Assembly (NCBI GenBank): GCA_019418305.1
Contig: DYCA01000004.1
Span: 37,009-67,211, forward strand
DNA: 30,203 bases
From: Clostridiales bacterium
GTDB lineage: Bacteria; Bacillota; Clostridia; Oscillospirales; Butyricicoccaceae
Reading direction: 5' to 3'
Shown piece after piece: positions 7,692 through 18,741 of this stretch (positions within the stretch are counted from its first letter, which is position 1; every line of letters starts with the position of its first letter). The translations under genes and the position numbers were made by a program. The notes below the pieces were generated by a model. It ran no database searches, was not told where the DNA came from, and worked only from the letters and a program-made list of their open reading frames with translations.

Positions 7692-8870
7692 ATGGATTTT
7701 ACACTGAGCAAAGAGCATCGCGCATTGCAGGAAAAGGCAAGAGAGTTCACCGAGCAGGTACTGTTCCCGTATGAGCTGGAGTGTGAACAAAACAACGGTA
7801 TTTCCCCTGAGACTCATAAGTACATCACTTCTCAGGTTATGGAGTGGGGCTTCAACGCAACCAACCATTCCAAGGAGCACGGCGGCACTGGTTATACCCT
7901 GTTTGAGCAGGCACTGATCAGCGAGCAGCTCGGCATGGCGACGGGCGCTATCTGGGATGCGGTTCCGCAGCCTTCGTTCCCGATGAAGTTCGGTACGCAG
8001 GAGCAGATCGAAGAGTATCTGATTCCGACCTGCCAGTGCAAGCGCCGTGATGCGTATGCAATCACCGAGGCGGACGCTGGCTCCGACCCGACTCAGTGTC
8101 AGACGACTGCAGTCAAGTGCGACGGCGGTTATAAGATCAATGGTGAAAAGTGGTACGTAACCGTTGGTGATATCGCGGACTTCCTGCTGGTACATACCCA
8201 TCTGGACGGTGACCCGAATAAGGCTACCGTATTCTTCGTTGAAAAGGATGCCCCGGGCGTCAGCATTAAGCGCACGCCGGAATACACCCACCACTTTGCG
8301 TTCAAGCATCCGGAATTCCTGTTCGAGGATGTTGTAGTTGACGAGTCCAAGATCCTCAAGGGCATCGGCGAAGGCTTCAACATGACCAAGGACTGGTTCG
8401 TAGAGGCTCGTTTGGGCATTGCCGCTCGCTGCGTCGGCGGTGCACAGCGCGTGCTGAAGGAAGCAAACGACTGGGCGGCTACTCGCGTACAGGGCGGCCA
8501 CGTCATCCGTGACTACCAGGTAATTGAGCATATGCTGGTTGACATGACCATGGATATCATGGCTGCAAAGAGCCTGCTGTATCGTGTATGCTGGGAGATT
8601 TCCGGCGATATGGATCGCAAGCTCAAGCACGCTCGTGCATCCGCTATCAAGCTGTGGTGCTCCGAGATGGTCAACCGCGTAACCGACAAGGGCGTTCAGA
8701 TTCTGGGCGGCCGCGGCTACATGAGAGAGAACGCTATCGAGCGTCTGTGGCGTGACCAGCGCGTTGACCGTATCTGGGAAGGCACTTCCGAGATTCAGCG
8801 CAACGTTATCGGCGGTCAGATCAAGAAGCGCGGCATCGAGCTGTACACTGGCTGGGCTTACGAGGAGTAA
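7692..8870 (+). CDS. Acyl-CoA dehydrogenase family flavoprotein
   Basis: This 392-residue protein has the usual acyl-CoA dehydrogenase length and order: helical N-domain, beta domain with AITEADAGSD (about 123-132) for FAD and acyl-CoA binding, and helical C-domain with GRGYMRENAIERLWRDQR (about 340-357). The catalytic base is Glu363 in IWEGTSEIQR, with Trp where most members have Tyr. AAAGGGAG lies 7 bases before the ATG. With two CaiB-like CoA-transferases and a BCCT carrier downstream, the context suggests a betaine-derived acyl-CoA. Plausible roles are a CaiA-like crotonobetainyl-CoA reductase or a gamma-butyrobetainyl-CoA:trimethylamine lyase of the kind described in Emergencia timonensis; sequence alone does not decide. 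No etfAB pair is present here. First gene of the operon. Confidence 0.9.
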   Translation: MDFTLSKEHRALQEKAREFTEQVLFPYELECEQNNGISPETHKYITSQVMEWGFNATNHSKEHGGTGYTLFEQALISEQLGMATGAIWDAVPQPSFPMKFGTQEQIEEYLIPTCQCKRRDAYAITEADAGSDPTQCQTTAVKCDGGYKINGEKWYVTVGDIADFLLVHTHLDGDPNKATVFFVEKDAPGVSIKRTPEYTHHFAFKHPEFLFEDVVVDESKILKGIGEGFNMTKDWFVEARLGIAARCVGGAQRVLKEANDWAATRVQGGHVIRDYQVIEHMLVDMTMDIMAAKSLLYRVCWEISGDMDRKLKHARASAIKLWCSEMVNRVTDKGVQILGGRGYMRENAIERLWRDQRVDRIWEGTSEIQRNVIGGQIKKRGIELYTGWAYEE

Positions 8871-8920
8871 TTGAATCATCTAACCGTGAGGCTTTCTTCT
8901 CACAGTAATAGGAGGTTGCT

Positions 8921-10099
8921 ATGTTTCCTTTAGAAGGAATAAAAGTGCTCGATTTGATGACACTTTCCGGTTACTGCGGGATGGAACTGGCTGATTACGG
9001 AGCGGAAGTTATCAAGGTGGAATCGCCGAATACCGGTGATCCGCTGCGGGCACTGGCGCCATTAAAAAATGGCGCCAGTGTTCATCATGCCTTCCGCGAT
9101 CGTGGCAAAAAGAGTATCACGCTGGATCTGACACATCCTGAGGGAAAAGAGATTTTCAAAAAGCTGGTGGCACAGGCAGATGTGGTTTTGGAAAATTTCC
9201 CACCCAATTGGATGGATGAACTGGGCTTAGGATATGATGTGCTGTCAGCTATCAAGCCATCTCTTGTATATGGACGTATTTCTGCATACGGTTCAACCGG
9301 GGAAAAGACAGATTTGCCGCAATATGATCTGCTTGCGCAGGCAAAAAGCGGTGTAATGCACTTCACCGGATTTCCGGAAAACCCGCCGACCCGTATCGGC
9401 TTTTCAATCTCCGAACGATATGCAGCCAGCTTCCTTTCCTCGGCTGTATGTATTGCCCTTTATCATGCGAAAAGCACGGGTGAGGGGCAGCTCGTGGAAA
9501 CAACGCTTTGTGGCTCCGCGATTGCGATTTCGGAGGATAAGGTTATTACTTATGGCGCAGAACACGAAGATCCGATGCGTACCGGCAATGCACATCCGCT
9601 GATAAATCCATATGATATCCTTAAATGCAAGGATGGTTATGTGGCCATGGGCATTTCTTCCGATGCGCAATGGGCGAAATTCTGCGATGCATTCGGGCGT
9701 CCTGAATGGAAGGTAGATGAATTATACTGCTCCAATTTGGTGCGTGGCTACCATTATTTCGGCGACCTGCGTGTCAAACTGGAAGACTTGTTCTCTAATT
9801 ACACGATGCAGGAAATTGCGGATATTTGTGATGAAACACTGATTCCGGGTACGATGTGCAGCACCACCAAGGAAGCATTGCAGCAGCCACAGCTTAGGGT
9901 GCGCAACATGATTGTTTCGGTCAATGACGCAGAGCTGGGCGCGGTTGAGATGCCGGGCAAGCCGGTCAAGTTCGCCGGGCAGGAGGAGGATGACCTGCGC
10001 GCAGCACCTACTGTGGGAGAGCAGAACAAGGAACTTTACGCAGCGCTCGGATTGGATTTGGCTGCACAGGCTGCCTTGCATGAGCAGGGTGTAATTTGA
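8921..10099 (+). CDS. Class III (CaiB/BaiF) CoA-transferase with Glu at the catalytic position
   Basis: This 392-residue protein belongs to the CaiB/BaiF (formyl-CoA transferase) family: LADYGAEVIKVESP near 23-36, RDRGKKSITLDL near 59-70, DVVLENFPP near 87-95 and STGEGQLVETTL near 185. In family III the catalytic Asp forms the acyl and CoA anhydride and thioester intermediates. The matching segment here reads GFSISERYA, placing Glu165 where the neighbouring transferase has Asp169. The N-terminal loop is also two residues shorter than in the neighbour. It may have altered activity or be the partner subunit of a heteromer with the next gene, as in benzylsuccinate CoA-transferase, which is built from two such subunits. 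AGGAGG precedes the ATG at 8921. Confidence 0.88.
   Translation: MFPLEGIKVLDLMTLSGYCGMELADYGAEVIKVESPNTGDPLRALAPLKNGASVHHAFRDRGKKSITLDLTHPEGKEIFKKLVAQADVVLENFPPNWMDELGLGYDVLSAIKPSLVYGRISAYGSTGEKTDLPQYDLLAQAKSGVMHFTGFPENPPTRIGFSISERYAASFLSSAVCIALYHAKSTGEGQLVETTLCGSAIAISEDKVITYGAEHEDPMRTGNAHPLINPYDILKCKDGYVAMGISSDAQWAKFCDAFGRPEWKVDELYCSNLVRGYHYFGDLRVKLEDLFSNYTMQEIADICDETLIPGTMCSTTKEALQQPQLRVRNMIVSVNDAELGAVEMPGKPVKFAGQEEDDLRAAPTVGEQNKELYAALGLDLAAQAALHEQGVI
9051..9080. repeat. Perfect 13-bp hairpin inside the first CoA-transferase gene
   Basis: Arms CACTGGCGCCATT (9051-9063) and AATGGCGCCAGTG (9068-9080) enclose AAAA. It lies about 130 bases into the coding sequence, where the protein reads ALAPLKNGASV, and the frame is intact. 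Such a strong stem is unusual in coding sequence and may affect translation or polarity. Confidence 0.75.
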
Positions 10100-10134
10100 G
10101 TGGCGGCGCAACGAATACTGAAGGAGAGTAACAA

Positions 10135-11337
10135 ATGAAGAACGGACCTCTCAAAGGAATCAAGGTGCTCGATTTTTCACAGGTGCTTTCCGCTCCGTTC
10201 TGTGGAATGATGCTGGCAGACATGGGCGCGGAAGTGATCAAAATAGAGCGTCCCGGCGCCGGTGATATATCGCGTGAGTATGGACCCTATGTCAATGACA
10301 TCAGCTTGTATTTCTGCCAATATAACCGCGGGAAAAAGGGAATCGCCATTGATATGCGTTCGGAGGAAGGCAAGCGTGTTGTACTGGATCTTGTCTCTCA
10401 AGTAGATGTTGTCATAGAGAACTTTAAAGCAGGAACACTCGAAAAACTTGGAATCGGCTATGATAAAATGCTGGAGGTCAATCCCGGCCTGATTTATGGC
10501 TCGATTTCCGGTTTTGGCACATATGGGCCGCTTTCCCACCTGCCCTGTATGGACATTATTGCAGCCGCACGAAGTGGTCTTGTCGCACAGAGCGGTCAGG
10601 CGGGCGATGCGCCGATAAAACCCGGTTTCTCCATGTGCGATACATGGGCTGGACTGCAGCTGTTGCGCGGTTTATCGATGGCACTGCTGTATAAGCAAAG
10701 GACGGGAAAAGGGCTTCGCGTGGACATTGCCATGTTGGATTGTGCGTTCTACATGTGCGAAGCATCTGTACTGGAGCACTCACTGACCGGCCGGTTTTCT
10801 GAAAGAACCGGCAATCATCATGCGTGGTATGCTCCTTATGGCGAATTTGCTGCGAAGGATGGAAATATCGTAATCGCGGTGACAGACGAGGGCGCATGGC
10901 AATCGCTGTGCAGCACGCTGGGACTGGATGCCCTTGCGGCGGATCCTCGCTTTGTCAATAACGAGCAGCGTGTGGCCAACCGGGATGCACTGATTGCGGA
11001 GCTTGAAAAAGCAACAAGCACAATGGGTCGATATGAGATGGAAGAAAAGCTGCACAGGAGCGGAGTGCCCGCAGCGGCGGTACAGTCGCTGCAAGAGTTT
11101 GACAACGATCCGCAGACCAGACAGCTCAATGTTATCACTCAGGTCACCCAAGAAGGCGTAGGGGAGTGCACTGTAACCAATACGCCTATCCTATTCAGCA
11201 AGACTCCGGTTGATTGCAATGCTTCTGCGGCCGGATTCCCGGGGGCGAACAGCAGGGAAATCCTCAGTGAGCTGGGATACAGCAGCGAGAAGATCGACAG
11301 CCTGATAGCAAGCGGTGCTGTTGCGCAAGCGGTTTGA
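10135..11337 (+). CDS. Class III (CaiB/BaiF) CoA-transferase
   Basis: This 400-residue protein is a canonical family III CoA-transferase. The N-terminal segment VLDFSQVLSAPFCG is followed by LADMGAEVIKIERP (about 28-40). Asp169 in GFSMCDTWAG matches the catalytic Asp169 of formyl-CoA transferase, and TGKGLRVDIAML follows near 195. It would move CoA from a donor thioester to the imported acid, giving the CoA ester used by the flavoprotein. The closest functional parallel by context is CaiB, which acts between carnitine and gamma-butyrobetainyl-CoA. GGAGAG lies 7 bases before the ATG, 36 bases after the preceding gene. It may work alone or pair with the Glu-bearing paralogue. Confidence 0.92.
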   Translation: MKNGPLKGIKVLDFSQVLSAPFCGMMLADMGAEVIKIERPGAGDISREYGPYVNDISLYFCQYNRGKKGIAIDMRSEEGKRVVLDLVSQVDVVIENFKAGTLEKLGIGYDKMLEVNPGLIYGSISGFGTYGPLSHLPCMDIIAAARSGLVAQSGQAGDAPIKPGFSMCDTWAGLQLLRGLSMALLYKQRTGKGLRVDIAMLDCAFYMCEASVLEHSLTGRFSERTGNHHAWYAPYGEFAAKDGNIVIAVTDEGAWQSLCSTLGLDALAADPRFVNNEQRVANRDALIAELEKATSTMGRYEMEEKLHRSGVPAAAVQSLQEFDNDPQTRQLNVITQVTQEGVGECTVTNTPILFSKTPVDCNASAAGFPGANSREILSELGYSSEKIDSLIASGAVAQAV

Positions 11338-11398
11338 TAATTGCTGTAAATCAGATGAATGATCCACCTGATGCTCGTAACCTGTCTAGAAGGAAACG

Positions 11399-11731
11399 GT
11401 GCATTGGGTGGATTTTTTTGAAAGGGATATGTTTGTGAAAGCTGTTGAACTGATTTCTCCGGATAAGCAACAATGTGTGAAATGTTCTGCCTGCATTGAT
11501 ATCTGTCCCATGCGTGTCATCGAGATGGATGAGGAAGGATATCCCCGTGCGGTTGGCAAAGCGTTTTTAACGTGCATTAACTGCGGCTACTGCGTGGATG
11601 TCTGTGCGCCGGGCGCGCTGCTTCACAGAGTGCGTAAGCGTTCGATTAACGCCGCGGCAGCGCAGCGGGCAGCGCAAAAGCGCTTGAACAGAACCCGGGA
11701 ATACAGACAGAAGCAAGGAGAATCGAAATGA
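11399..11731 (+). CDS. 2[4Fe-4S] ferredoxin-like protein
   Basis: This 110-residue protein has two complete cluster motifs of the C-x2-C-x2-C-x3-C type (Cys26/29/32/36 followed by Pro, and Cys59/62/65/69), typical of bacterial low-potential ferredoxins. A lysine/arginine-rich tail of about 35 residues has no cluster ligands and is unusual for a simple ferredoxin. It differs from FixX, the ferredoxin-like partner in E. coli carnitine metabolism. The start is a GTG at 11399 with AAGGA four bases upstream; an ATG at 11429 is a possible shorter start. Its stop overlaps the next gene as ATGA. It probably passes electrons to or from the acyl-CoA chemistry of this operon; the partner is unknown. Confidence 0.88.
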   Translation: MHWVDFFERDMFVKAVELISPDKQQCVKCSACIDICPMRVIEMDEEGYPRAVGKAFLTCINCGYCVDVCAPGALLHRVRKRSINAAAAQRAAQKRLNRTREYRQKQGESK

Positions 11732-12141
11732 GACGGGATTGTATCTTTTTTTGCCCGATCCGTGTCCGCTTTGGAGAAGTAGACAGACAGGGCATTGTAT
11801 ACAATGGAAATTACGTGGCATATACCGATCTGGCTTTCGAGGAATTCCTTCGATCCAAGGGATATTCCTACCGGGAACTGGCGGAAAAACATGGTTCAGA
11901 AGTATGTCACAAAAAATCCACCTATGAGTTTGTTGCCAGCGCATACGAAGGGGATATGCTCGAAGTCGGTATCAGCAAGATTAAGATCGGCAGGAAAAGC
12001 TTCACGATGCAGTTTGAAATATACCGGCAGGGTGAAGACGACTTGCTCCTTTGGGCAGAATCGGTATACGTTGGTTATGATGTGGAAAACCGAACCAGTC
12101 GCCCGATTACCGATCTGATGCGTGCGCTGTTGACTAACTGA
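11728..12141 (+). CDS. Hot-dog fold acyl-CoA thioesterase (4HBT/YbgC type)
   Basis: This 137-residue protein has the 4-hydroxybenzoyl-CoA thioesterase signature near the N-terminus: VRFGEVDRQGIVYNGNY, with Asp19 at the catalytic position, followed by the long helix YTDLAFEEFLRSKG. Such enzymes hydrolyse acyl-CoA esters in the cytoplasm. In this operon it could release the end-product acid or free CoA trapped in a dead-end ester. ATG at 11728 overlaps the ferredoxin stop, with AAGGAG 8 bases upstream. Length and motif are normal for the family; substrate is not predictable. Confidence 0.88.
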   Translation: MRRDCIFFCPIRVRFGEVDRQGIVYNGNYVAYTDLAFEEFLRSKGYSYRELAEKHGSEVCHKKSTYEFVASAYEGDMLEVGISKIKIGRKSFTMQFEIYRQGEDDLLLWAESVYVGYDVENRTSRPITDLMRALLTN

Positions 12142-12208
12142 CCGCTTCAAAATGCTGTAGGCGACGATTTTACGAAAGATAACACGCTATGGGGAGGCGA
12201 GCAATACC

Positions 12209-15558
<3,350 letters not shown>

Positions 15559-15627
15559 TAGAGAATAAATGTGCGTCTCTCATCTTGCAGTATGCAGATA
15601 AGCGCAAGTCTTTCTGACGAGTAAAAG

Positions 15628-15669
15628 GAAACCTCCTGTTGCAGCTATGCTGCGACAGGAGGTTTTTTT
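15628..15669 (+). terminator. Terminator after the chaperonin gene, probably bidirectional
   Basis: A stem of about 17 bp (AAACCTCCTGTTGCAGC / GCTGCGACAGGAGGTTT, one G-T pair, loop TAT) is followed by eight T on the plus strand. On the minus strand the tail is GGTTTCCTTTTAC, so it can also end the convergent MATE transcript. Confidence 0.92.
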
Positions 15670-15681
15670 TCGTACTGTGGC

Positions 15682-17058
15682 TTACAGCCATCCGTTTTTA
15701 CGCCAGGAGCGAAATTCCGTAAACGCCAACGCAATGCTGAGCAAAAAGACCAGCATATCCGTAATGGGAACGGCATATAAAGCGCCATCCAGACCAAAAC
15801 TGCGGGAGAGCAGCAACGCCAGCGGAATCAGAAACACCCCTTGCCGTACCAGCGGAATCATCAGCGAGTGCACAGGTTTGCCGATGCTCTGAAAAAAGGA
15901 TGCCGTAGTCATATGTAGACCGTAGAGGAAAAAGGCCATCATATAAATTCGGAAAATGTGAGCGGTGCAATCCAGATACAGAGGATTATCCGAGACAAAG
16001 AGCATACCGATTTGCCGGGGGAGCACCATGAAAACCAGAAAGCATACAGCGGAAATGATGAGCGCAATCCGGCTGGCCAGCAGGTATGTCTGATGCACCC
16101 GCGTGTAGTGTTTGGCGCCGAAGTTAAAGCCGTTGATGGGCTGTACGGCGGAGGAGACGCCCACAAACATTGAGTGGGCAATTTGGTATACCTTCATCAT
16201 CATGCCGTAGACCGAAAGAGCGATGTCGCTGCCAAAGGCGCTCAATGCACCATACTGACGCATCAGGTTGTTCATGGTGATCTGCACCAGCGCCATCATC
16301 GTCTGCGTCAGCAGACTTGGAAAGCCCAACGCAACGATACGTCCGGTCAATGCAGGCGTGGGGCACAGATCGGGTTTGCGAATGCGGACGGTACGCATAT
16401 GGCGCAGATAAAAGAGGCACATACAGCCGGCAGATGTCTGTCCCACCGCTGTGGCAATACCGGCGCCCACCACACCCATTTGCAGCGGGAAAATGAAAAT
16501 GGGATCCAGAATCAGGTTGATAACGGCGCCTACAATCATACACTTCATGGTGTACTGGGGAGCGCCATCCGCACGGATGATGGCGGTGAATGCGGGGCAC
16601 ATCAGCTGGAACGGCACGCCCCATGCGATCGCCCGCAGATAGGAGACTGCCTGCGTATAAGCGGTTTCCGTGACGCCGCACAGAATCACCAGCTGCGGGG
16701 CAAAGATACCAAACACCAGCGCGCAAAGGATGCCGCTGCAGACAATCAAAGTCAGTGCGTGCGACATGGTCGCATCTGCTGTTTGCTGCTGCTTGCGGCC
16801 CAGGCACAGACTGATATTGGCCGCGGCCCCATCCCCCAGCAGCAGCGAGATTGCGTTTACCAGAATCATGAGCGGAAACGCGACGTTGGTAGCTGTCATG
16901 CCGGTGATGCCAACGCCTTGCCCGACAAAAATCTGATCAACGATGTTGTAAAGGTAATTGACCATGAGTGTCAGTGCTGTGGGGATAGAATATCGCACTA
17001 ACAGCGCGGAGATCGGCTCTGTTTCCAGCGGGTTTGCGTTTTGTACCAGTTTATTCAT
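15682..17058 (-). CDS. MATE-family efflux transporter under riboswitch control
   Basis: This 458-residue protein has about 12 membrane segments in two homologous halves and clear MATE motifs: YNIVDQIFVGQ at about 37-47, the ADGAPQYTMKCMIVGAVINLILDPIFIF stretch starting near 163, and VQPINGFNFGAKHYTRV in the second half. MATE proteins export drugs or metabolites by sodium or proton antiport. ATG at 17058 has AGGAGG 8 bases upstream; the open frame extends further but without a ribosome site. An FMN-class aptamer and a consensus promoter precede it, linking it to flavins or a flavin-like compound, for example an antimetabolite such as roseoflavin. The exported molecule is not known from sequence. 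Confidence 0.92.
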   Translation of the reverse strand: MNKLVQNANPLETEPISALLVRYSIPTALTLMVNYLYNIVDQIFVGQGVGITGMTATNVAFPLMILVNAISLLLGDGAAANISLCLGRKQQQTADATMSHALTLIVCSGILCALVFGIFAPQLVILCGVTETAYTQAVSYLRAIAWGVPFQLMCPAFTAIIRADGAPQYTMKCMIVGAVINLILDPIFIFPLQMGVVGAGIATAVGQTSAGCMCLFYLRHMRTVRIRKPDLCPTPALTGRIVALGFPSLLTQTMMALVQITMNNLMRQYGALSAFGSDIALSVYGMMMKVYQIAHSMFVGVSSAVQPINGFNFGAKHYTRVHQTYLLASRIALIISAVCFLVFMVLPRQIGMLFVSDNPLYLDCTAHIFRIYMMAFFLYGLHMTTASFFQSIGKPVHSLMIPLVRQGVFLIPLALLLSRSFGLDGALYAVPITDMLVFLLSIALAFTEFRSWRKNGWL

Positions 17059-17112
17059 GGCGACAGCCTCCTCTTGTGGTTCCCTGCCGCCGGATAAGCC
17101 GGATAAATCGTA

Positions 17113-17157
17113 AAGCAGCCGTTGATTGCTATCCAACGGATGCAATACCGGCTGCTT
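17113..17157 (-). promoter_or_regulatory. Possible expression-platform hairpin of the riboswitch
   Basis: AAGCAGCCG (17113-17121) and CGGCTGCTT (17149-17157) form 9 bp, extended inside by ATTGC/GCAAT. It lies between aptamer and start codon. The following bases are only weakly T-rich on the minus strand, so terminator versus antiterminator is unresolved. Confidence 0.5.
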
Positions 17158-17202
17158 CGTGTTCTTTCATCGTGCACGAGAAGCTGCCGGTGCTGCCGGC
17201 GG

Positions 17203-17310
17203 CTTTCTTCTCCCATCCAGACCTGACTGTTGGCCCCGGGATTGCACCGGGTTAGCTTGCGCTCGCGGGCTTTGACCGCCAGTAGAGAATACTCTCGTTT
17301 CCGAAGAAAG
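17203..17310 (-). promoter_or_regulatory. FMN-class riboswitch aptamer (variant)
   Basis: Read on the minus strand, the closing stem P1 is CTTTCTTC / GAAGAAAG (8 perfect bp). Inside are the FMN (RFN) hallmarks in order: CTGGCGGT, AGCCCGCGAGC, CCCGGTGCAATCCCGGGGCC, AACAGT and GTCTGGATGGGAGAAG. The 5' part departs from the usual form: after the first strand of P1 the junction reads GGAAAC where consensus is GGGGCA, and the P2 loop is AGTATT instead of TGAAATT. It lies between a consensus promoter and the MATE start, and so controls that gene. Ligand may be FMN or, given the changes, a related compound. Confidence 0.9.
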
Positions 17311-17332
17311 GAATATACAATTTTATAAGGTC

Positions 17333-17360
17333 ATTATAGCAGAAAATCCTGCCCTGTCAA
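17333..17360 (-). promoter_or_regulatory. Promoter of the riboswitch-MATE transcript
   Basis: TTGACA (+ strand 17355-17360) and TATAAT (17333-17338), both perfect matches to consensus, are separated by 16 bases. Such a strong promoter fits control by the downstream riboswitch. Bases 17361-17455, between this promoter and the next gene, hold no feature I can support beyond a weak GGCGG/CCGCC repeat. Confidence 0.85.
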
Positions 17361-17455
17361 TCGCTTGAAGACCAATTTTTTTGCAGAAATATTGTGCGTT
17401 ATGGATGGCCGGTCGGCGGAGATACAAGTTGGGGATACGCCGCCTGCAGTATCAC

Positions 17456-18403
17456 TCATTGCCAGCCGTCTGAGCCGAACTGTTCCACATTTTCCTCTGT
17501 AATTAACTCGACCGGCACAATGATTTCGCTTTCATAGGCTTGTCCGGACAGAATCTGGTATATGACCTGCGCTGTCGTCTGTCCGATCTGAATAGGAGAT
17601 TGGGCGACCGTTGCTGTCATGACACCCTCAAAAATCATATTTTTGGCTTCGGGAGCACCGTCTACGCCATAAACCAGTGTGCGCTCCAGTAAATGACGCT
17701 CCTCCAGTGCAGCCATCGCCCCCAATGCTGTCGGATCGTTGAGCGCCATCACTACATCAATCGTCGGATCGGCATCCAGCAGGCCGTCCAGCGCCGGCAT
17801 GGCAAGTTCCAGCTGACCGTCGCTGCTTGCGCGGCCGGCGATCTGATACTGCGGATGCGCGGCAATGGTGTCGCAAAACCCTCGAATACGGTCGACCGCC
17901 GACTGGGCGGTCGGGTGCTCCAGCAGGGCGATGCGCGCGGAATCACGCGTGCTCATCAGATGCTCGGCGCATAATACGCCCGCGCCATAATTGTCTGAAG
18001 CAATCGTGCAGGCAACCAGTGAGGGATCGCTCACCTGCGAATCCACAATCACAACCGGAACATCTGCCTCCCGCGCTTCCCCCAGTGCAGGACGAATCTG
18101 CTGAAAATCCACCGGGTTAATCACAAGCAGATCGATTCCACCCGCAAGCAGTTCGTGAATCTGGTCGTTTTGCTTGTCCTGATCGAGTGCAGGGTCGCGC
18201 GTGAGCAGGATATCGCCGCGGCTTTCGATCATCAGCCGCAGTTCCTCGTCAATGACGCTGTAGAATGGATTGTTCATTGTCATATAGGTTGCGCCGATAC
18301 GCAGCGGTGTCTCCTGCTGTTCTTCCCATGCGCCCAGCGTCAGACACAGCCATGCCGCCAGCACGACGCCGCACACAGCAAGAAACAGTCGTCTCCATTT
18401 CAT
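17456..18403 (-). CDS. Type I periplasmic (sugar-type) substrate-binding protein, orphan
   Basis: This 315-residue protein has an N-terminal hydrophobic segment (about 5-24) without a lipobox, so it is a secreted or membrane-anchored protein. It is followed by a RbsB-like two-lobe fold: NNPFYSVIDEEL at about 44-55, DQDKQNDQIHELLAGGIDLLVINPVD (75-100), VPVVIVDS (about 115), SDNYGAGVLCAEHL, and VMALNDPTALGAMAALEE (about 218). Such proteins bind sugars or autoinducer-like ligands outside the cell. No ABC ATPase or permease lies nearby. It diverges from a two-component operon, suggesting a sensing role like the sugar-binding co-sensors known to feed LytS-type kinases. AAGGGGGG precedes the ATG at 18403. 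Confidence 0.9.
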   Translation of the reverse strand: MKWRRLFLAVCGVVLAAWLCLTLGAWEEQQETPLRIGATYMTMNNPFYSVIDEELRLMIESRGDILLTRDPALDQDKQNDQIHELLAGGIDLLVINPVDFQQIRPALGEAREADVPVVIVDSQVSDPSLVACTIASDNYGAGVLCAEHLMSTRDSARIALLEHPTAQSAVDRIRGFCDTIAAHPQYQIAGRASSDGQLELAMPALDGLLDADPTIDVVMALNDPTALGAMAALEERHLLERTLVYGVDGAPEAKNMIFEGVMTATVAQSPIQIGQTTAQVIYQILSGQAYESEIIVPVELITEENVEQFGSDGWQ

Positions 18404-18427
18404 CGCCAGCCCCCCCTTACTTGTTTT

Positions 18428-18456
18428 ATCATATCATATTAGGGGAGTCATGAAAA
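18428..18456 (-). promoter_or_regulatory. Possible promoter of the orphan binding protein
   Basis: On the minus strand TTTTCA is followed after 17 bases by TATGAT, 24 bases before the start codon. A second TATGAT overlaps it at 18433-18438. Confidence 0.35.
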
Positions 18457-18607
18457 CGCTTTTTTGCCGGTTCTGAACAGGACGACGATTCTTTTCCGGA
18501 GAGGTTTTACATGTATTTATTTGCGGCCTGCGGTGAACGGCGCGCTATTTCACCGGGCAGGCTGCGGGTATTCGCCTGCTGTTTTTGCACCTGCTCTGAT
18601 ATGTTGT

Positions 18608-18636
18608 TTGACCTTGTGCAGGATATATATTATAAT
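18608..18636 (+). promoter_or_regulatory. Promoter of the kinase-regulator-binding protein operon
   Basis: TTGACC (18608-18613), a 17-base spacer and a perfect TATAAT (18631-18636) stand in an AT-rich patch. The transcript would start near 18643, about 100 bases before the preferred kinase start. Confidence 0.78.
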
Positions 18637-18741
18637 TTATGCATAGGAAACCCGTTCCACAGCGCAGCACGGCAGGAAAAAAGGCGACTGTCTGCGGCAG
18701 AAGAAAGACAAAGCTTAACGGGGAAAAGGGGGGCTGCTGGC

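Larger units (their letters stand above)
18404..18741. other. Divergent intergenic region before the NarL-type two-component operon
   Basis: These 338 bases hold a weak minus-strand promoter (18428-18456) and a strong plus-strand promoter (18608-18636). The kinase frame stays open upstream to an ATG at 18511 with a good ribosome site (GGAGAGG, 6 bases). That start lies upstream of the strong promoter and would add a Cys-rich, non-family N-terminus, so I prefer 18742. Confidence 0.5.

Noticed and set aside
7620..8879. Near full-length 419-residue open frame antisense to the acyl-CoA dehydrogenase gene
   Set aside because: It mirrors the codon pattern of the sense gene (few TTA, CTA and TCA codons), has no ribosome site and no recognisable domain; the sense frame is a clear enzyme.
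9051..9080. Reading the stem-loop in the first CoA-transferase gene as a terminator
   Set aside because: No T run follows on either strand and the reading frame continues through it into conserved family motifs.
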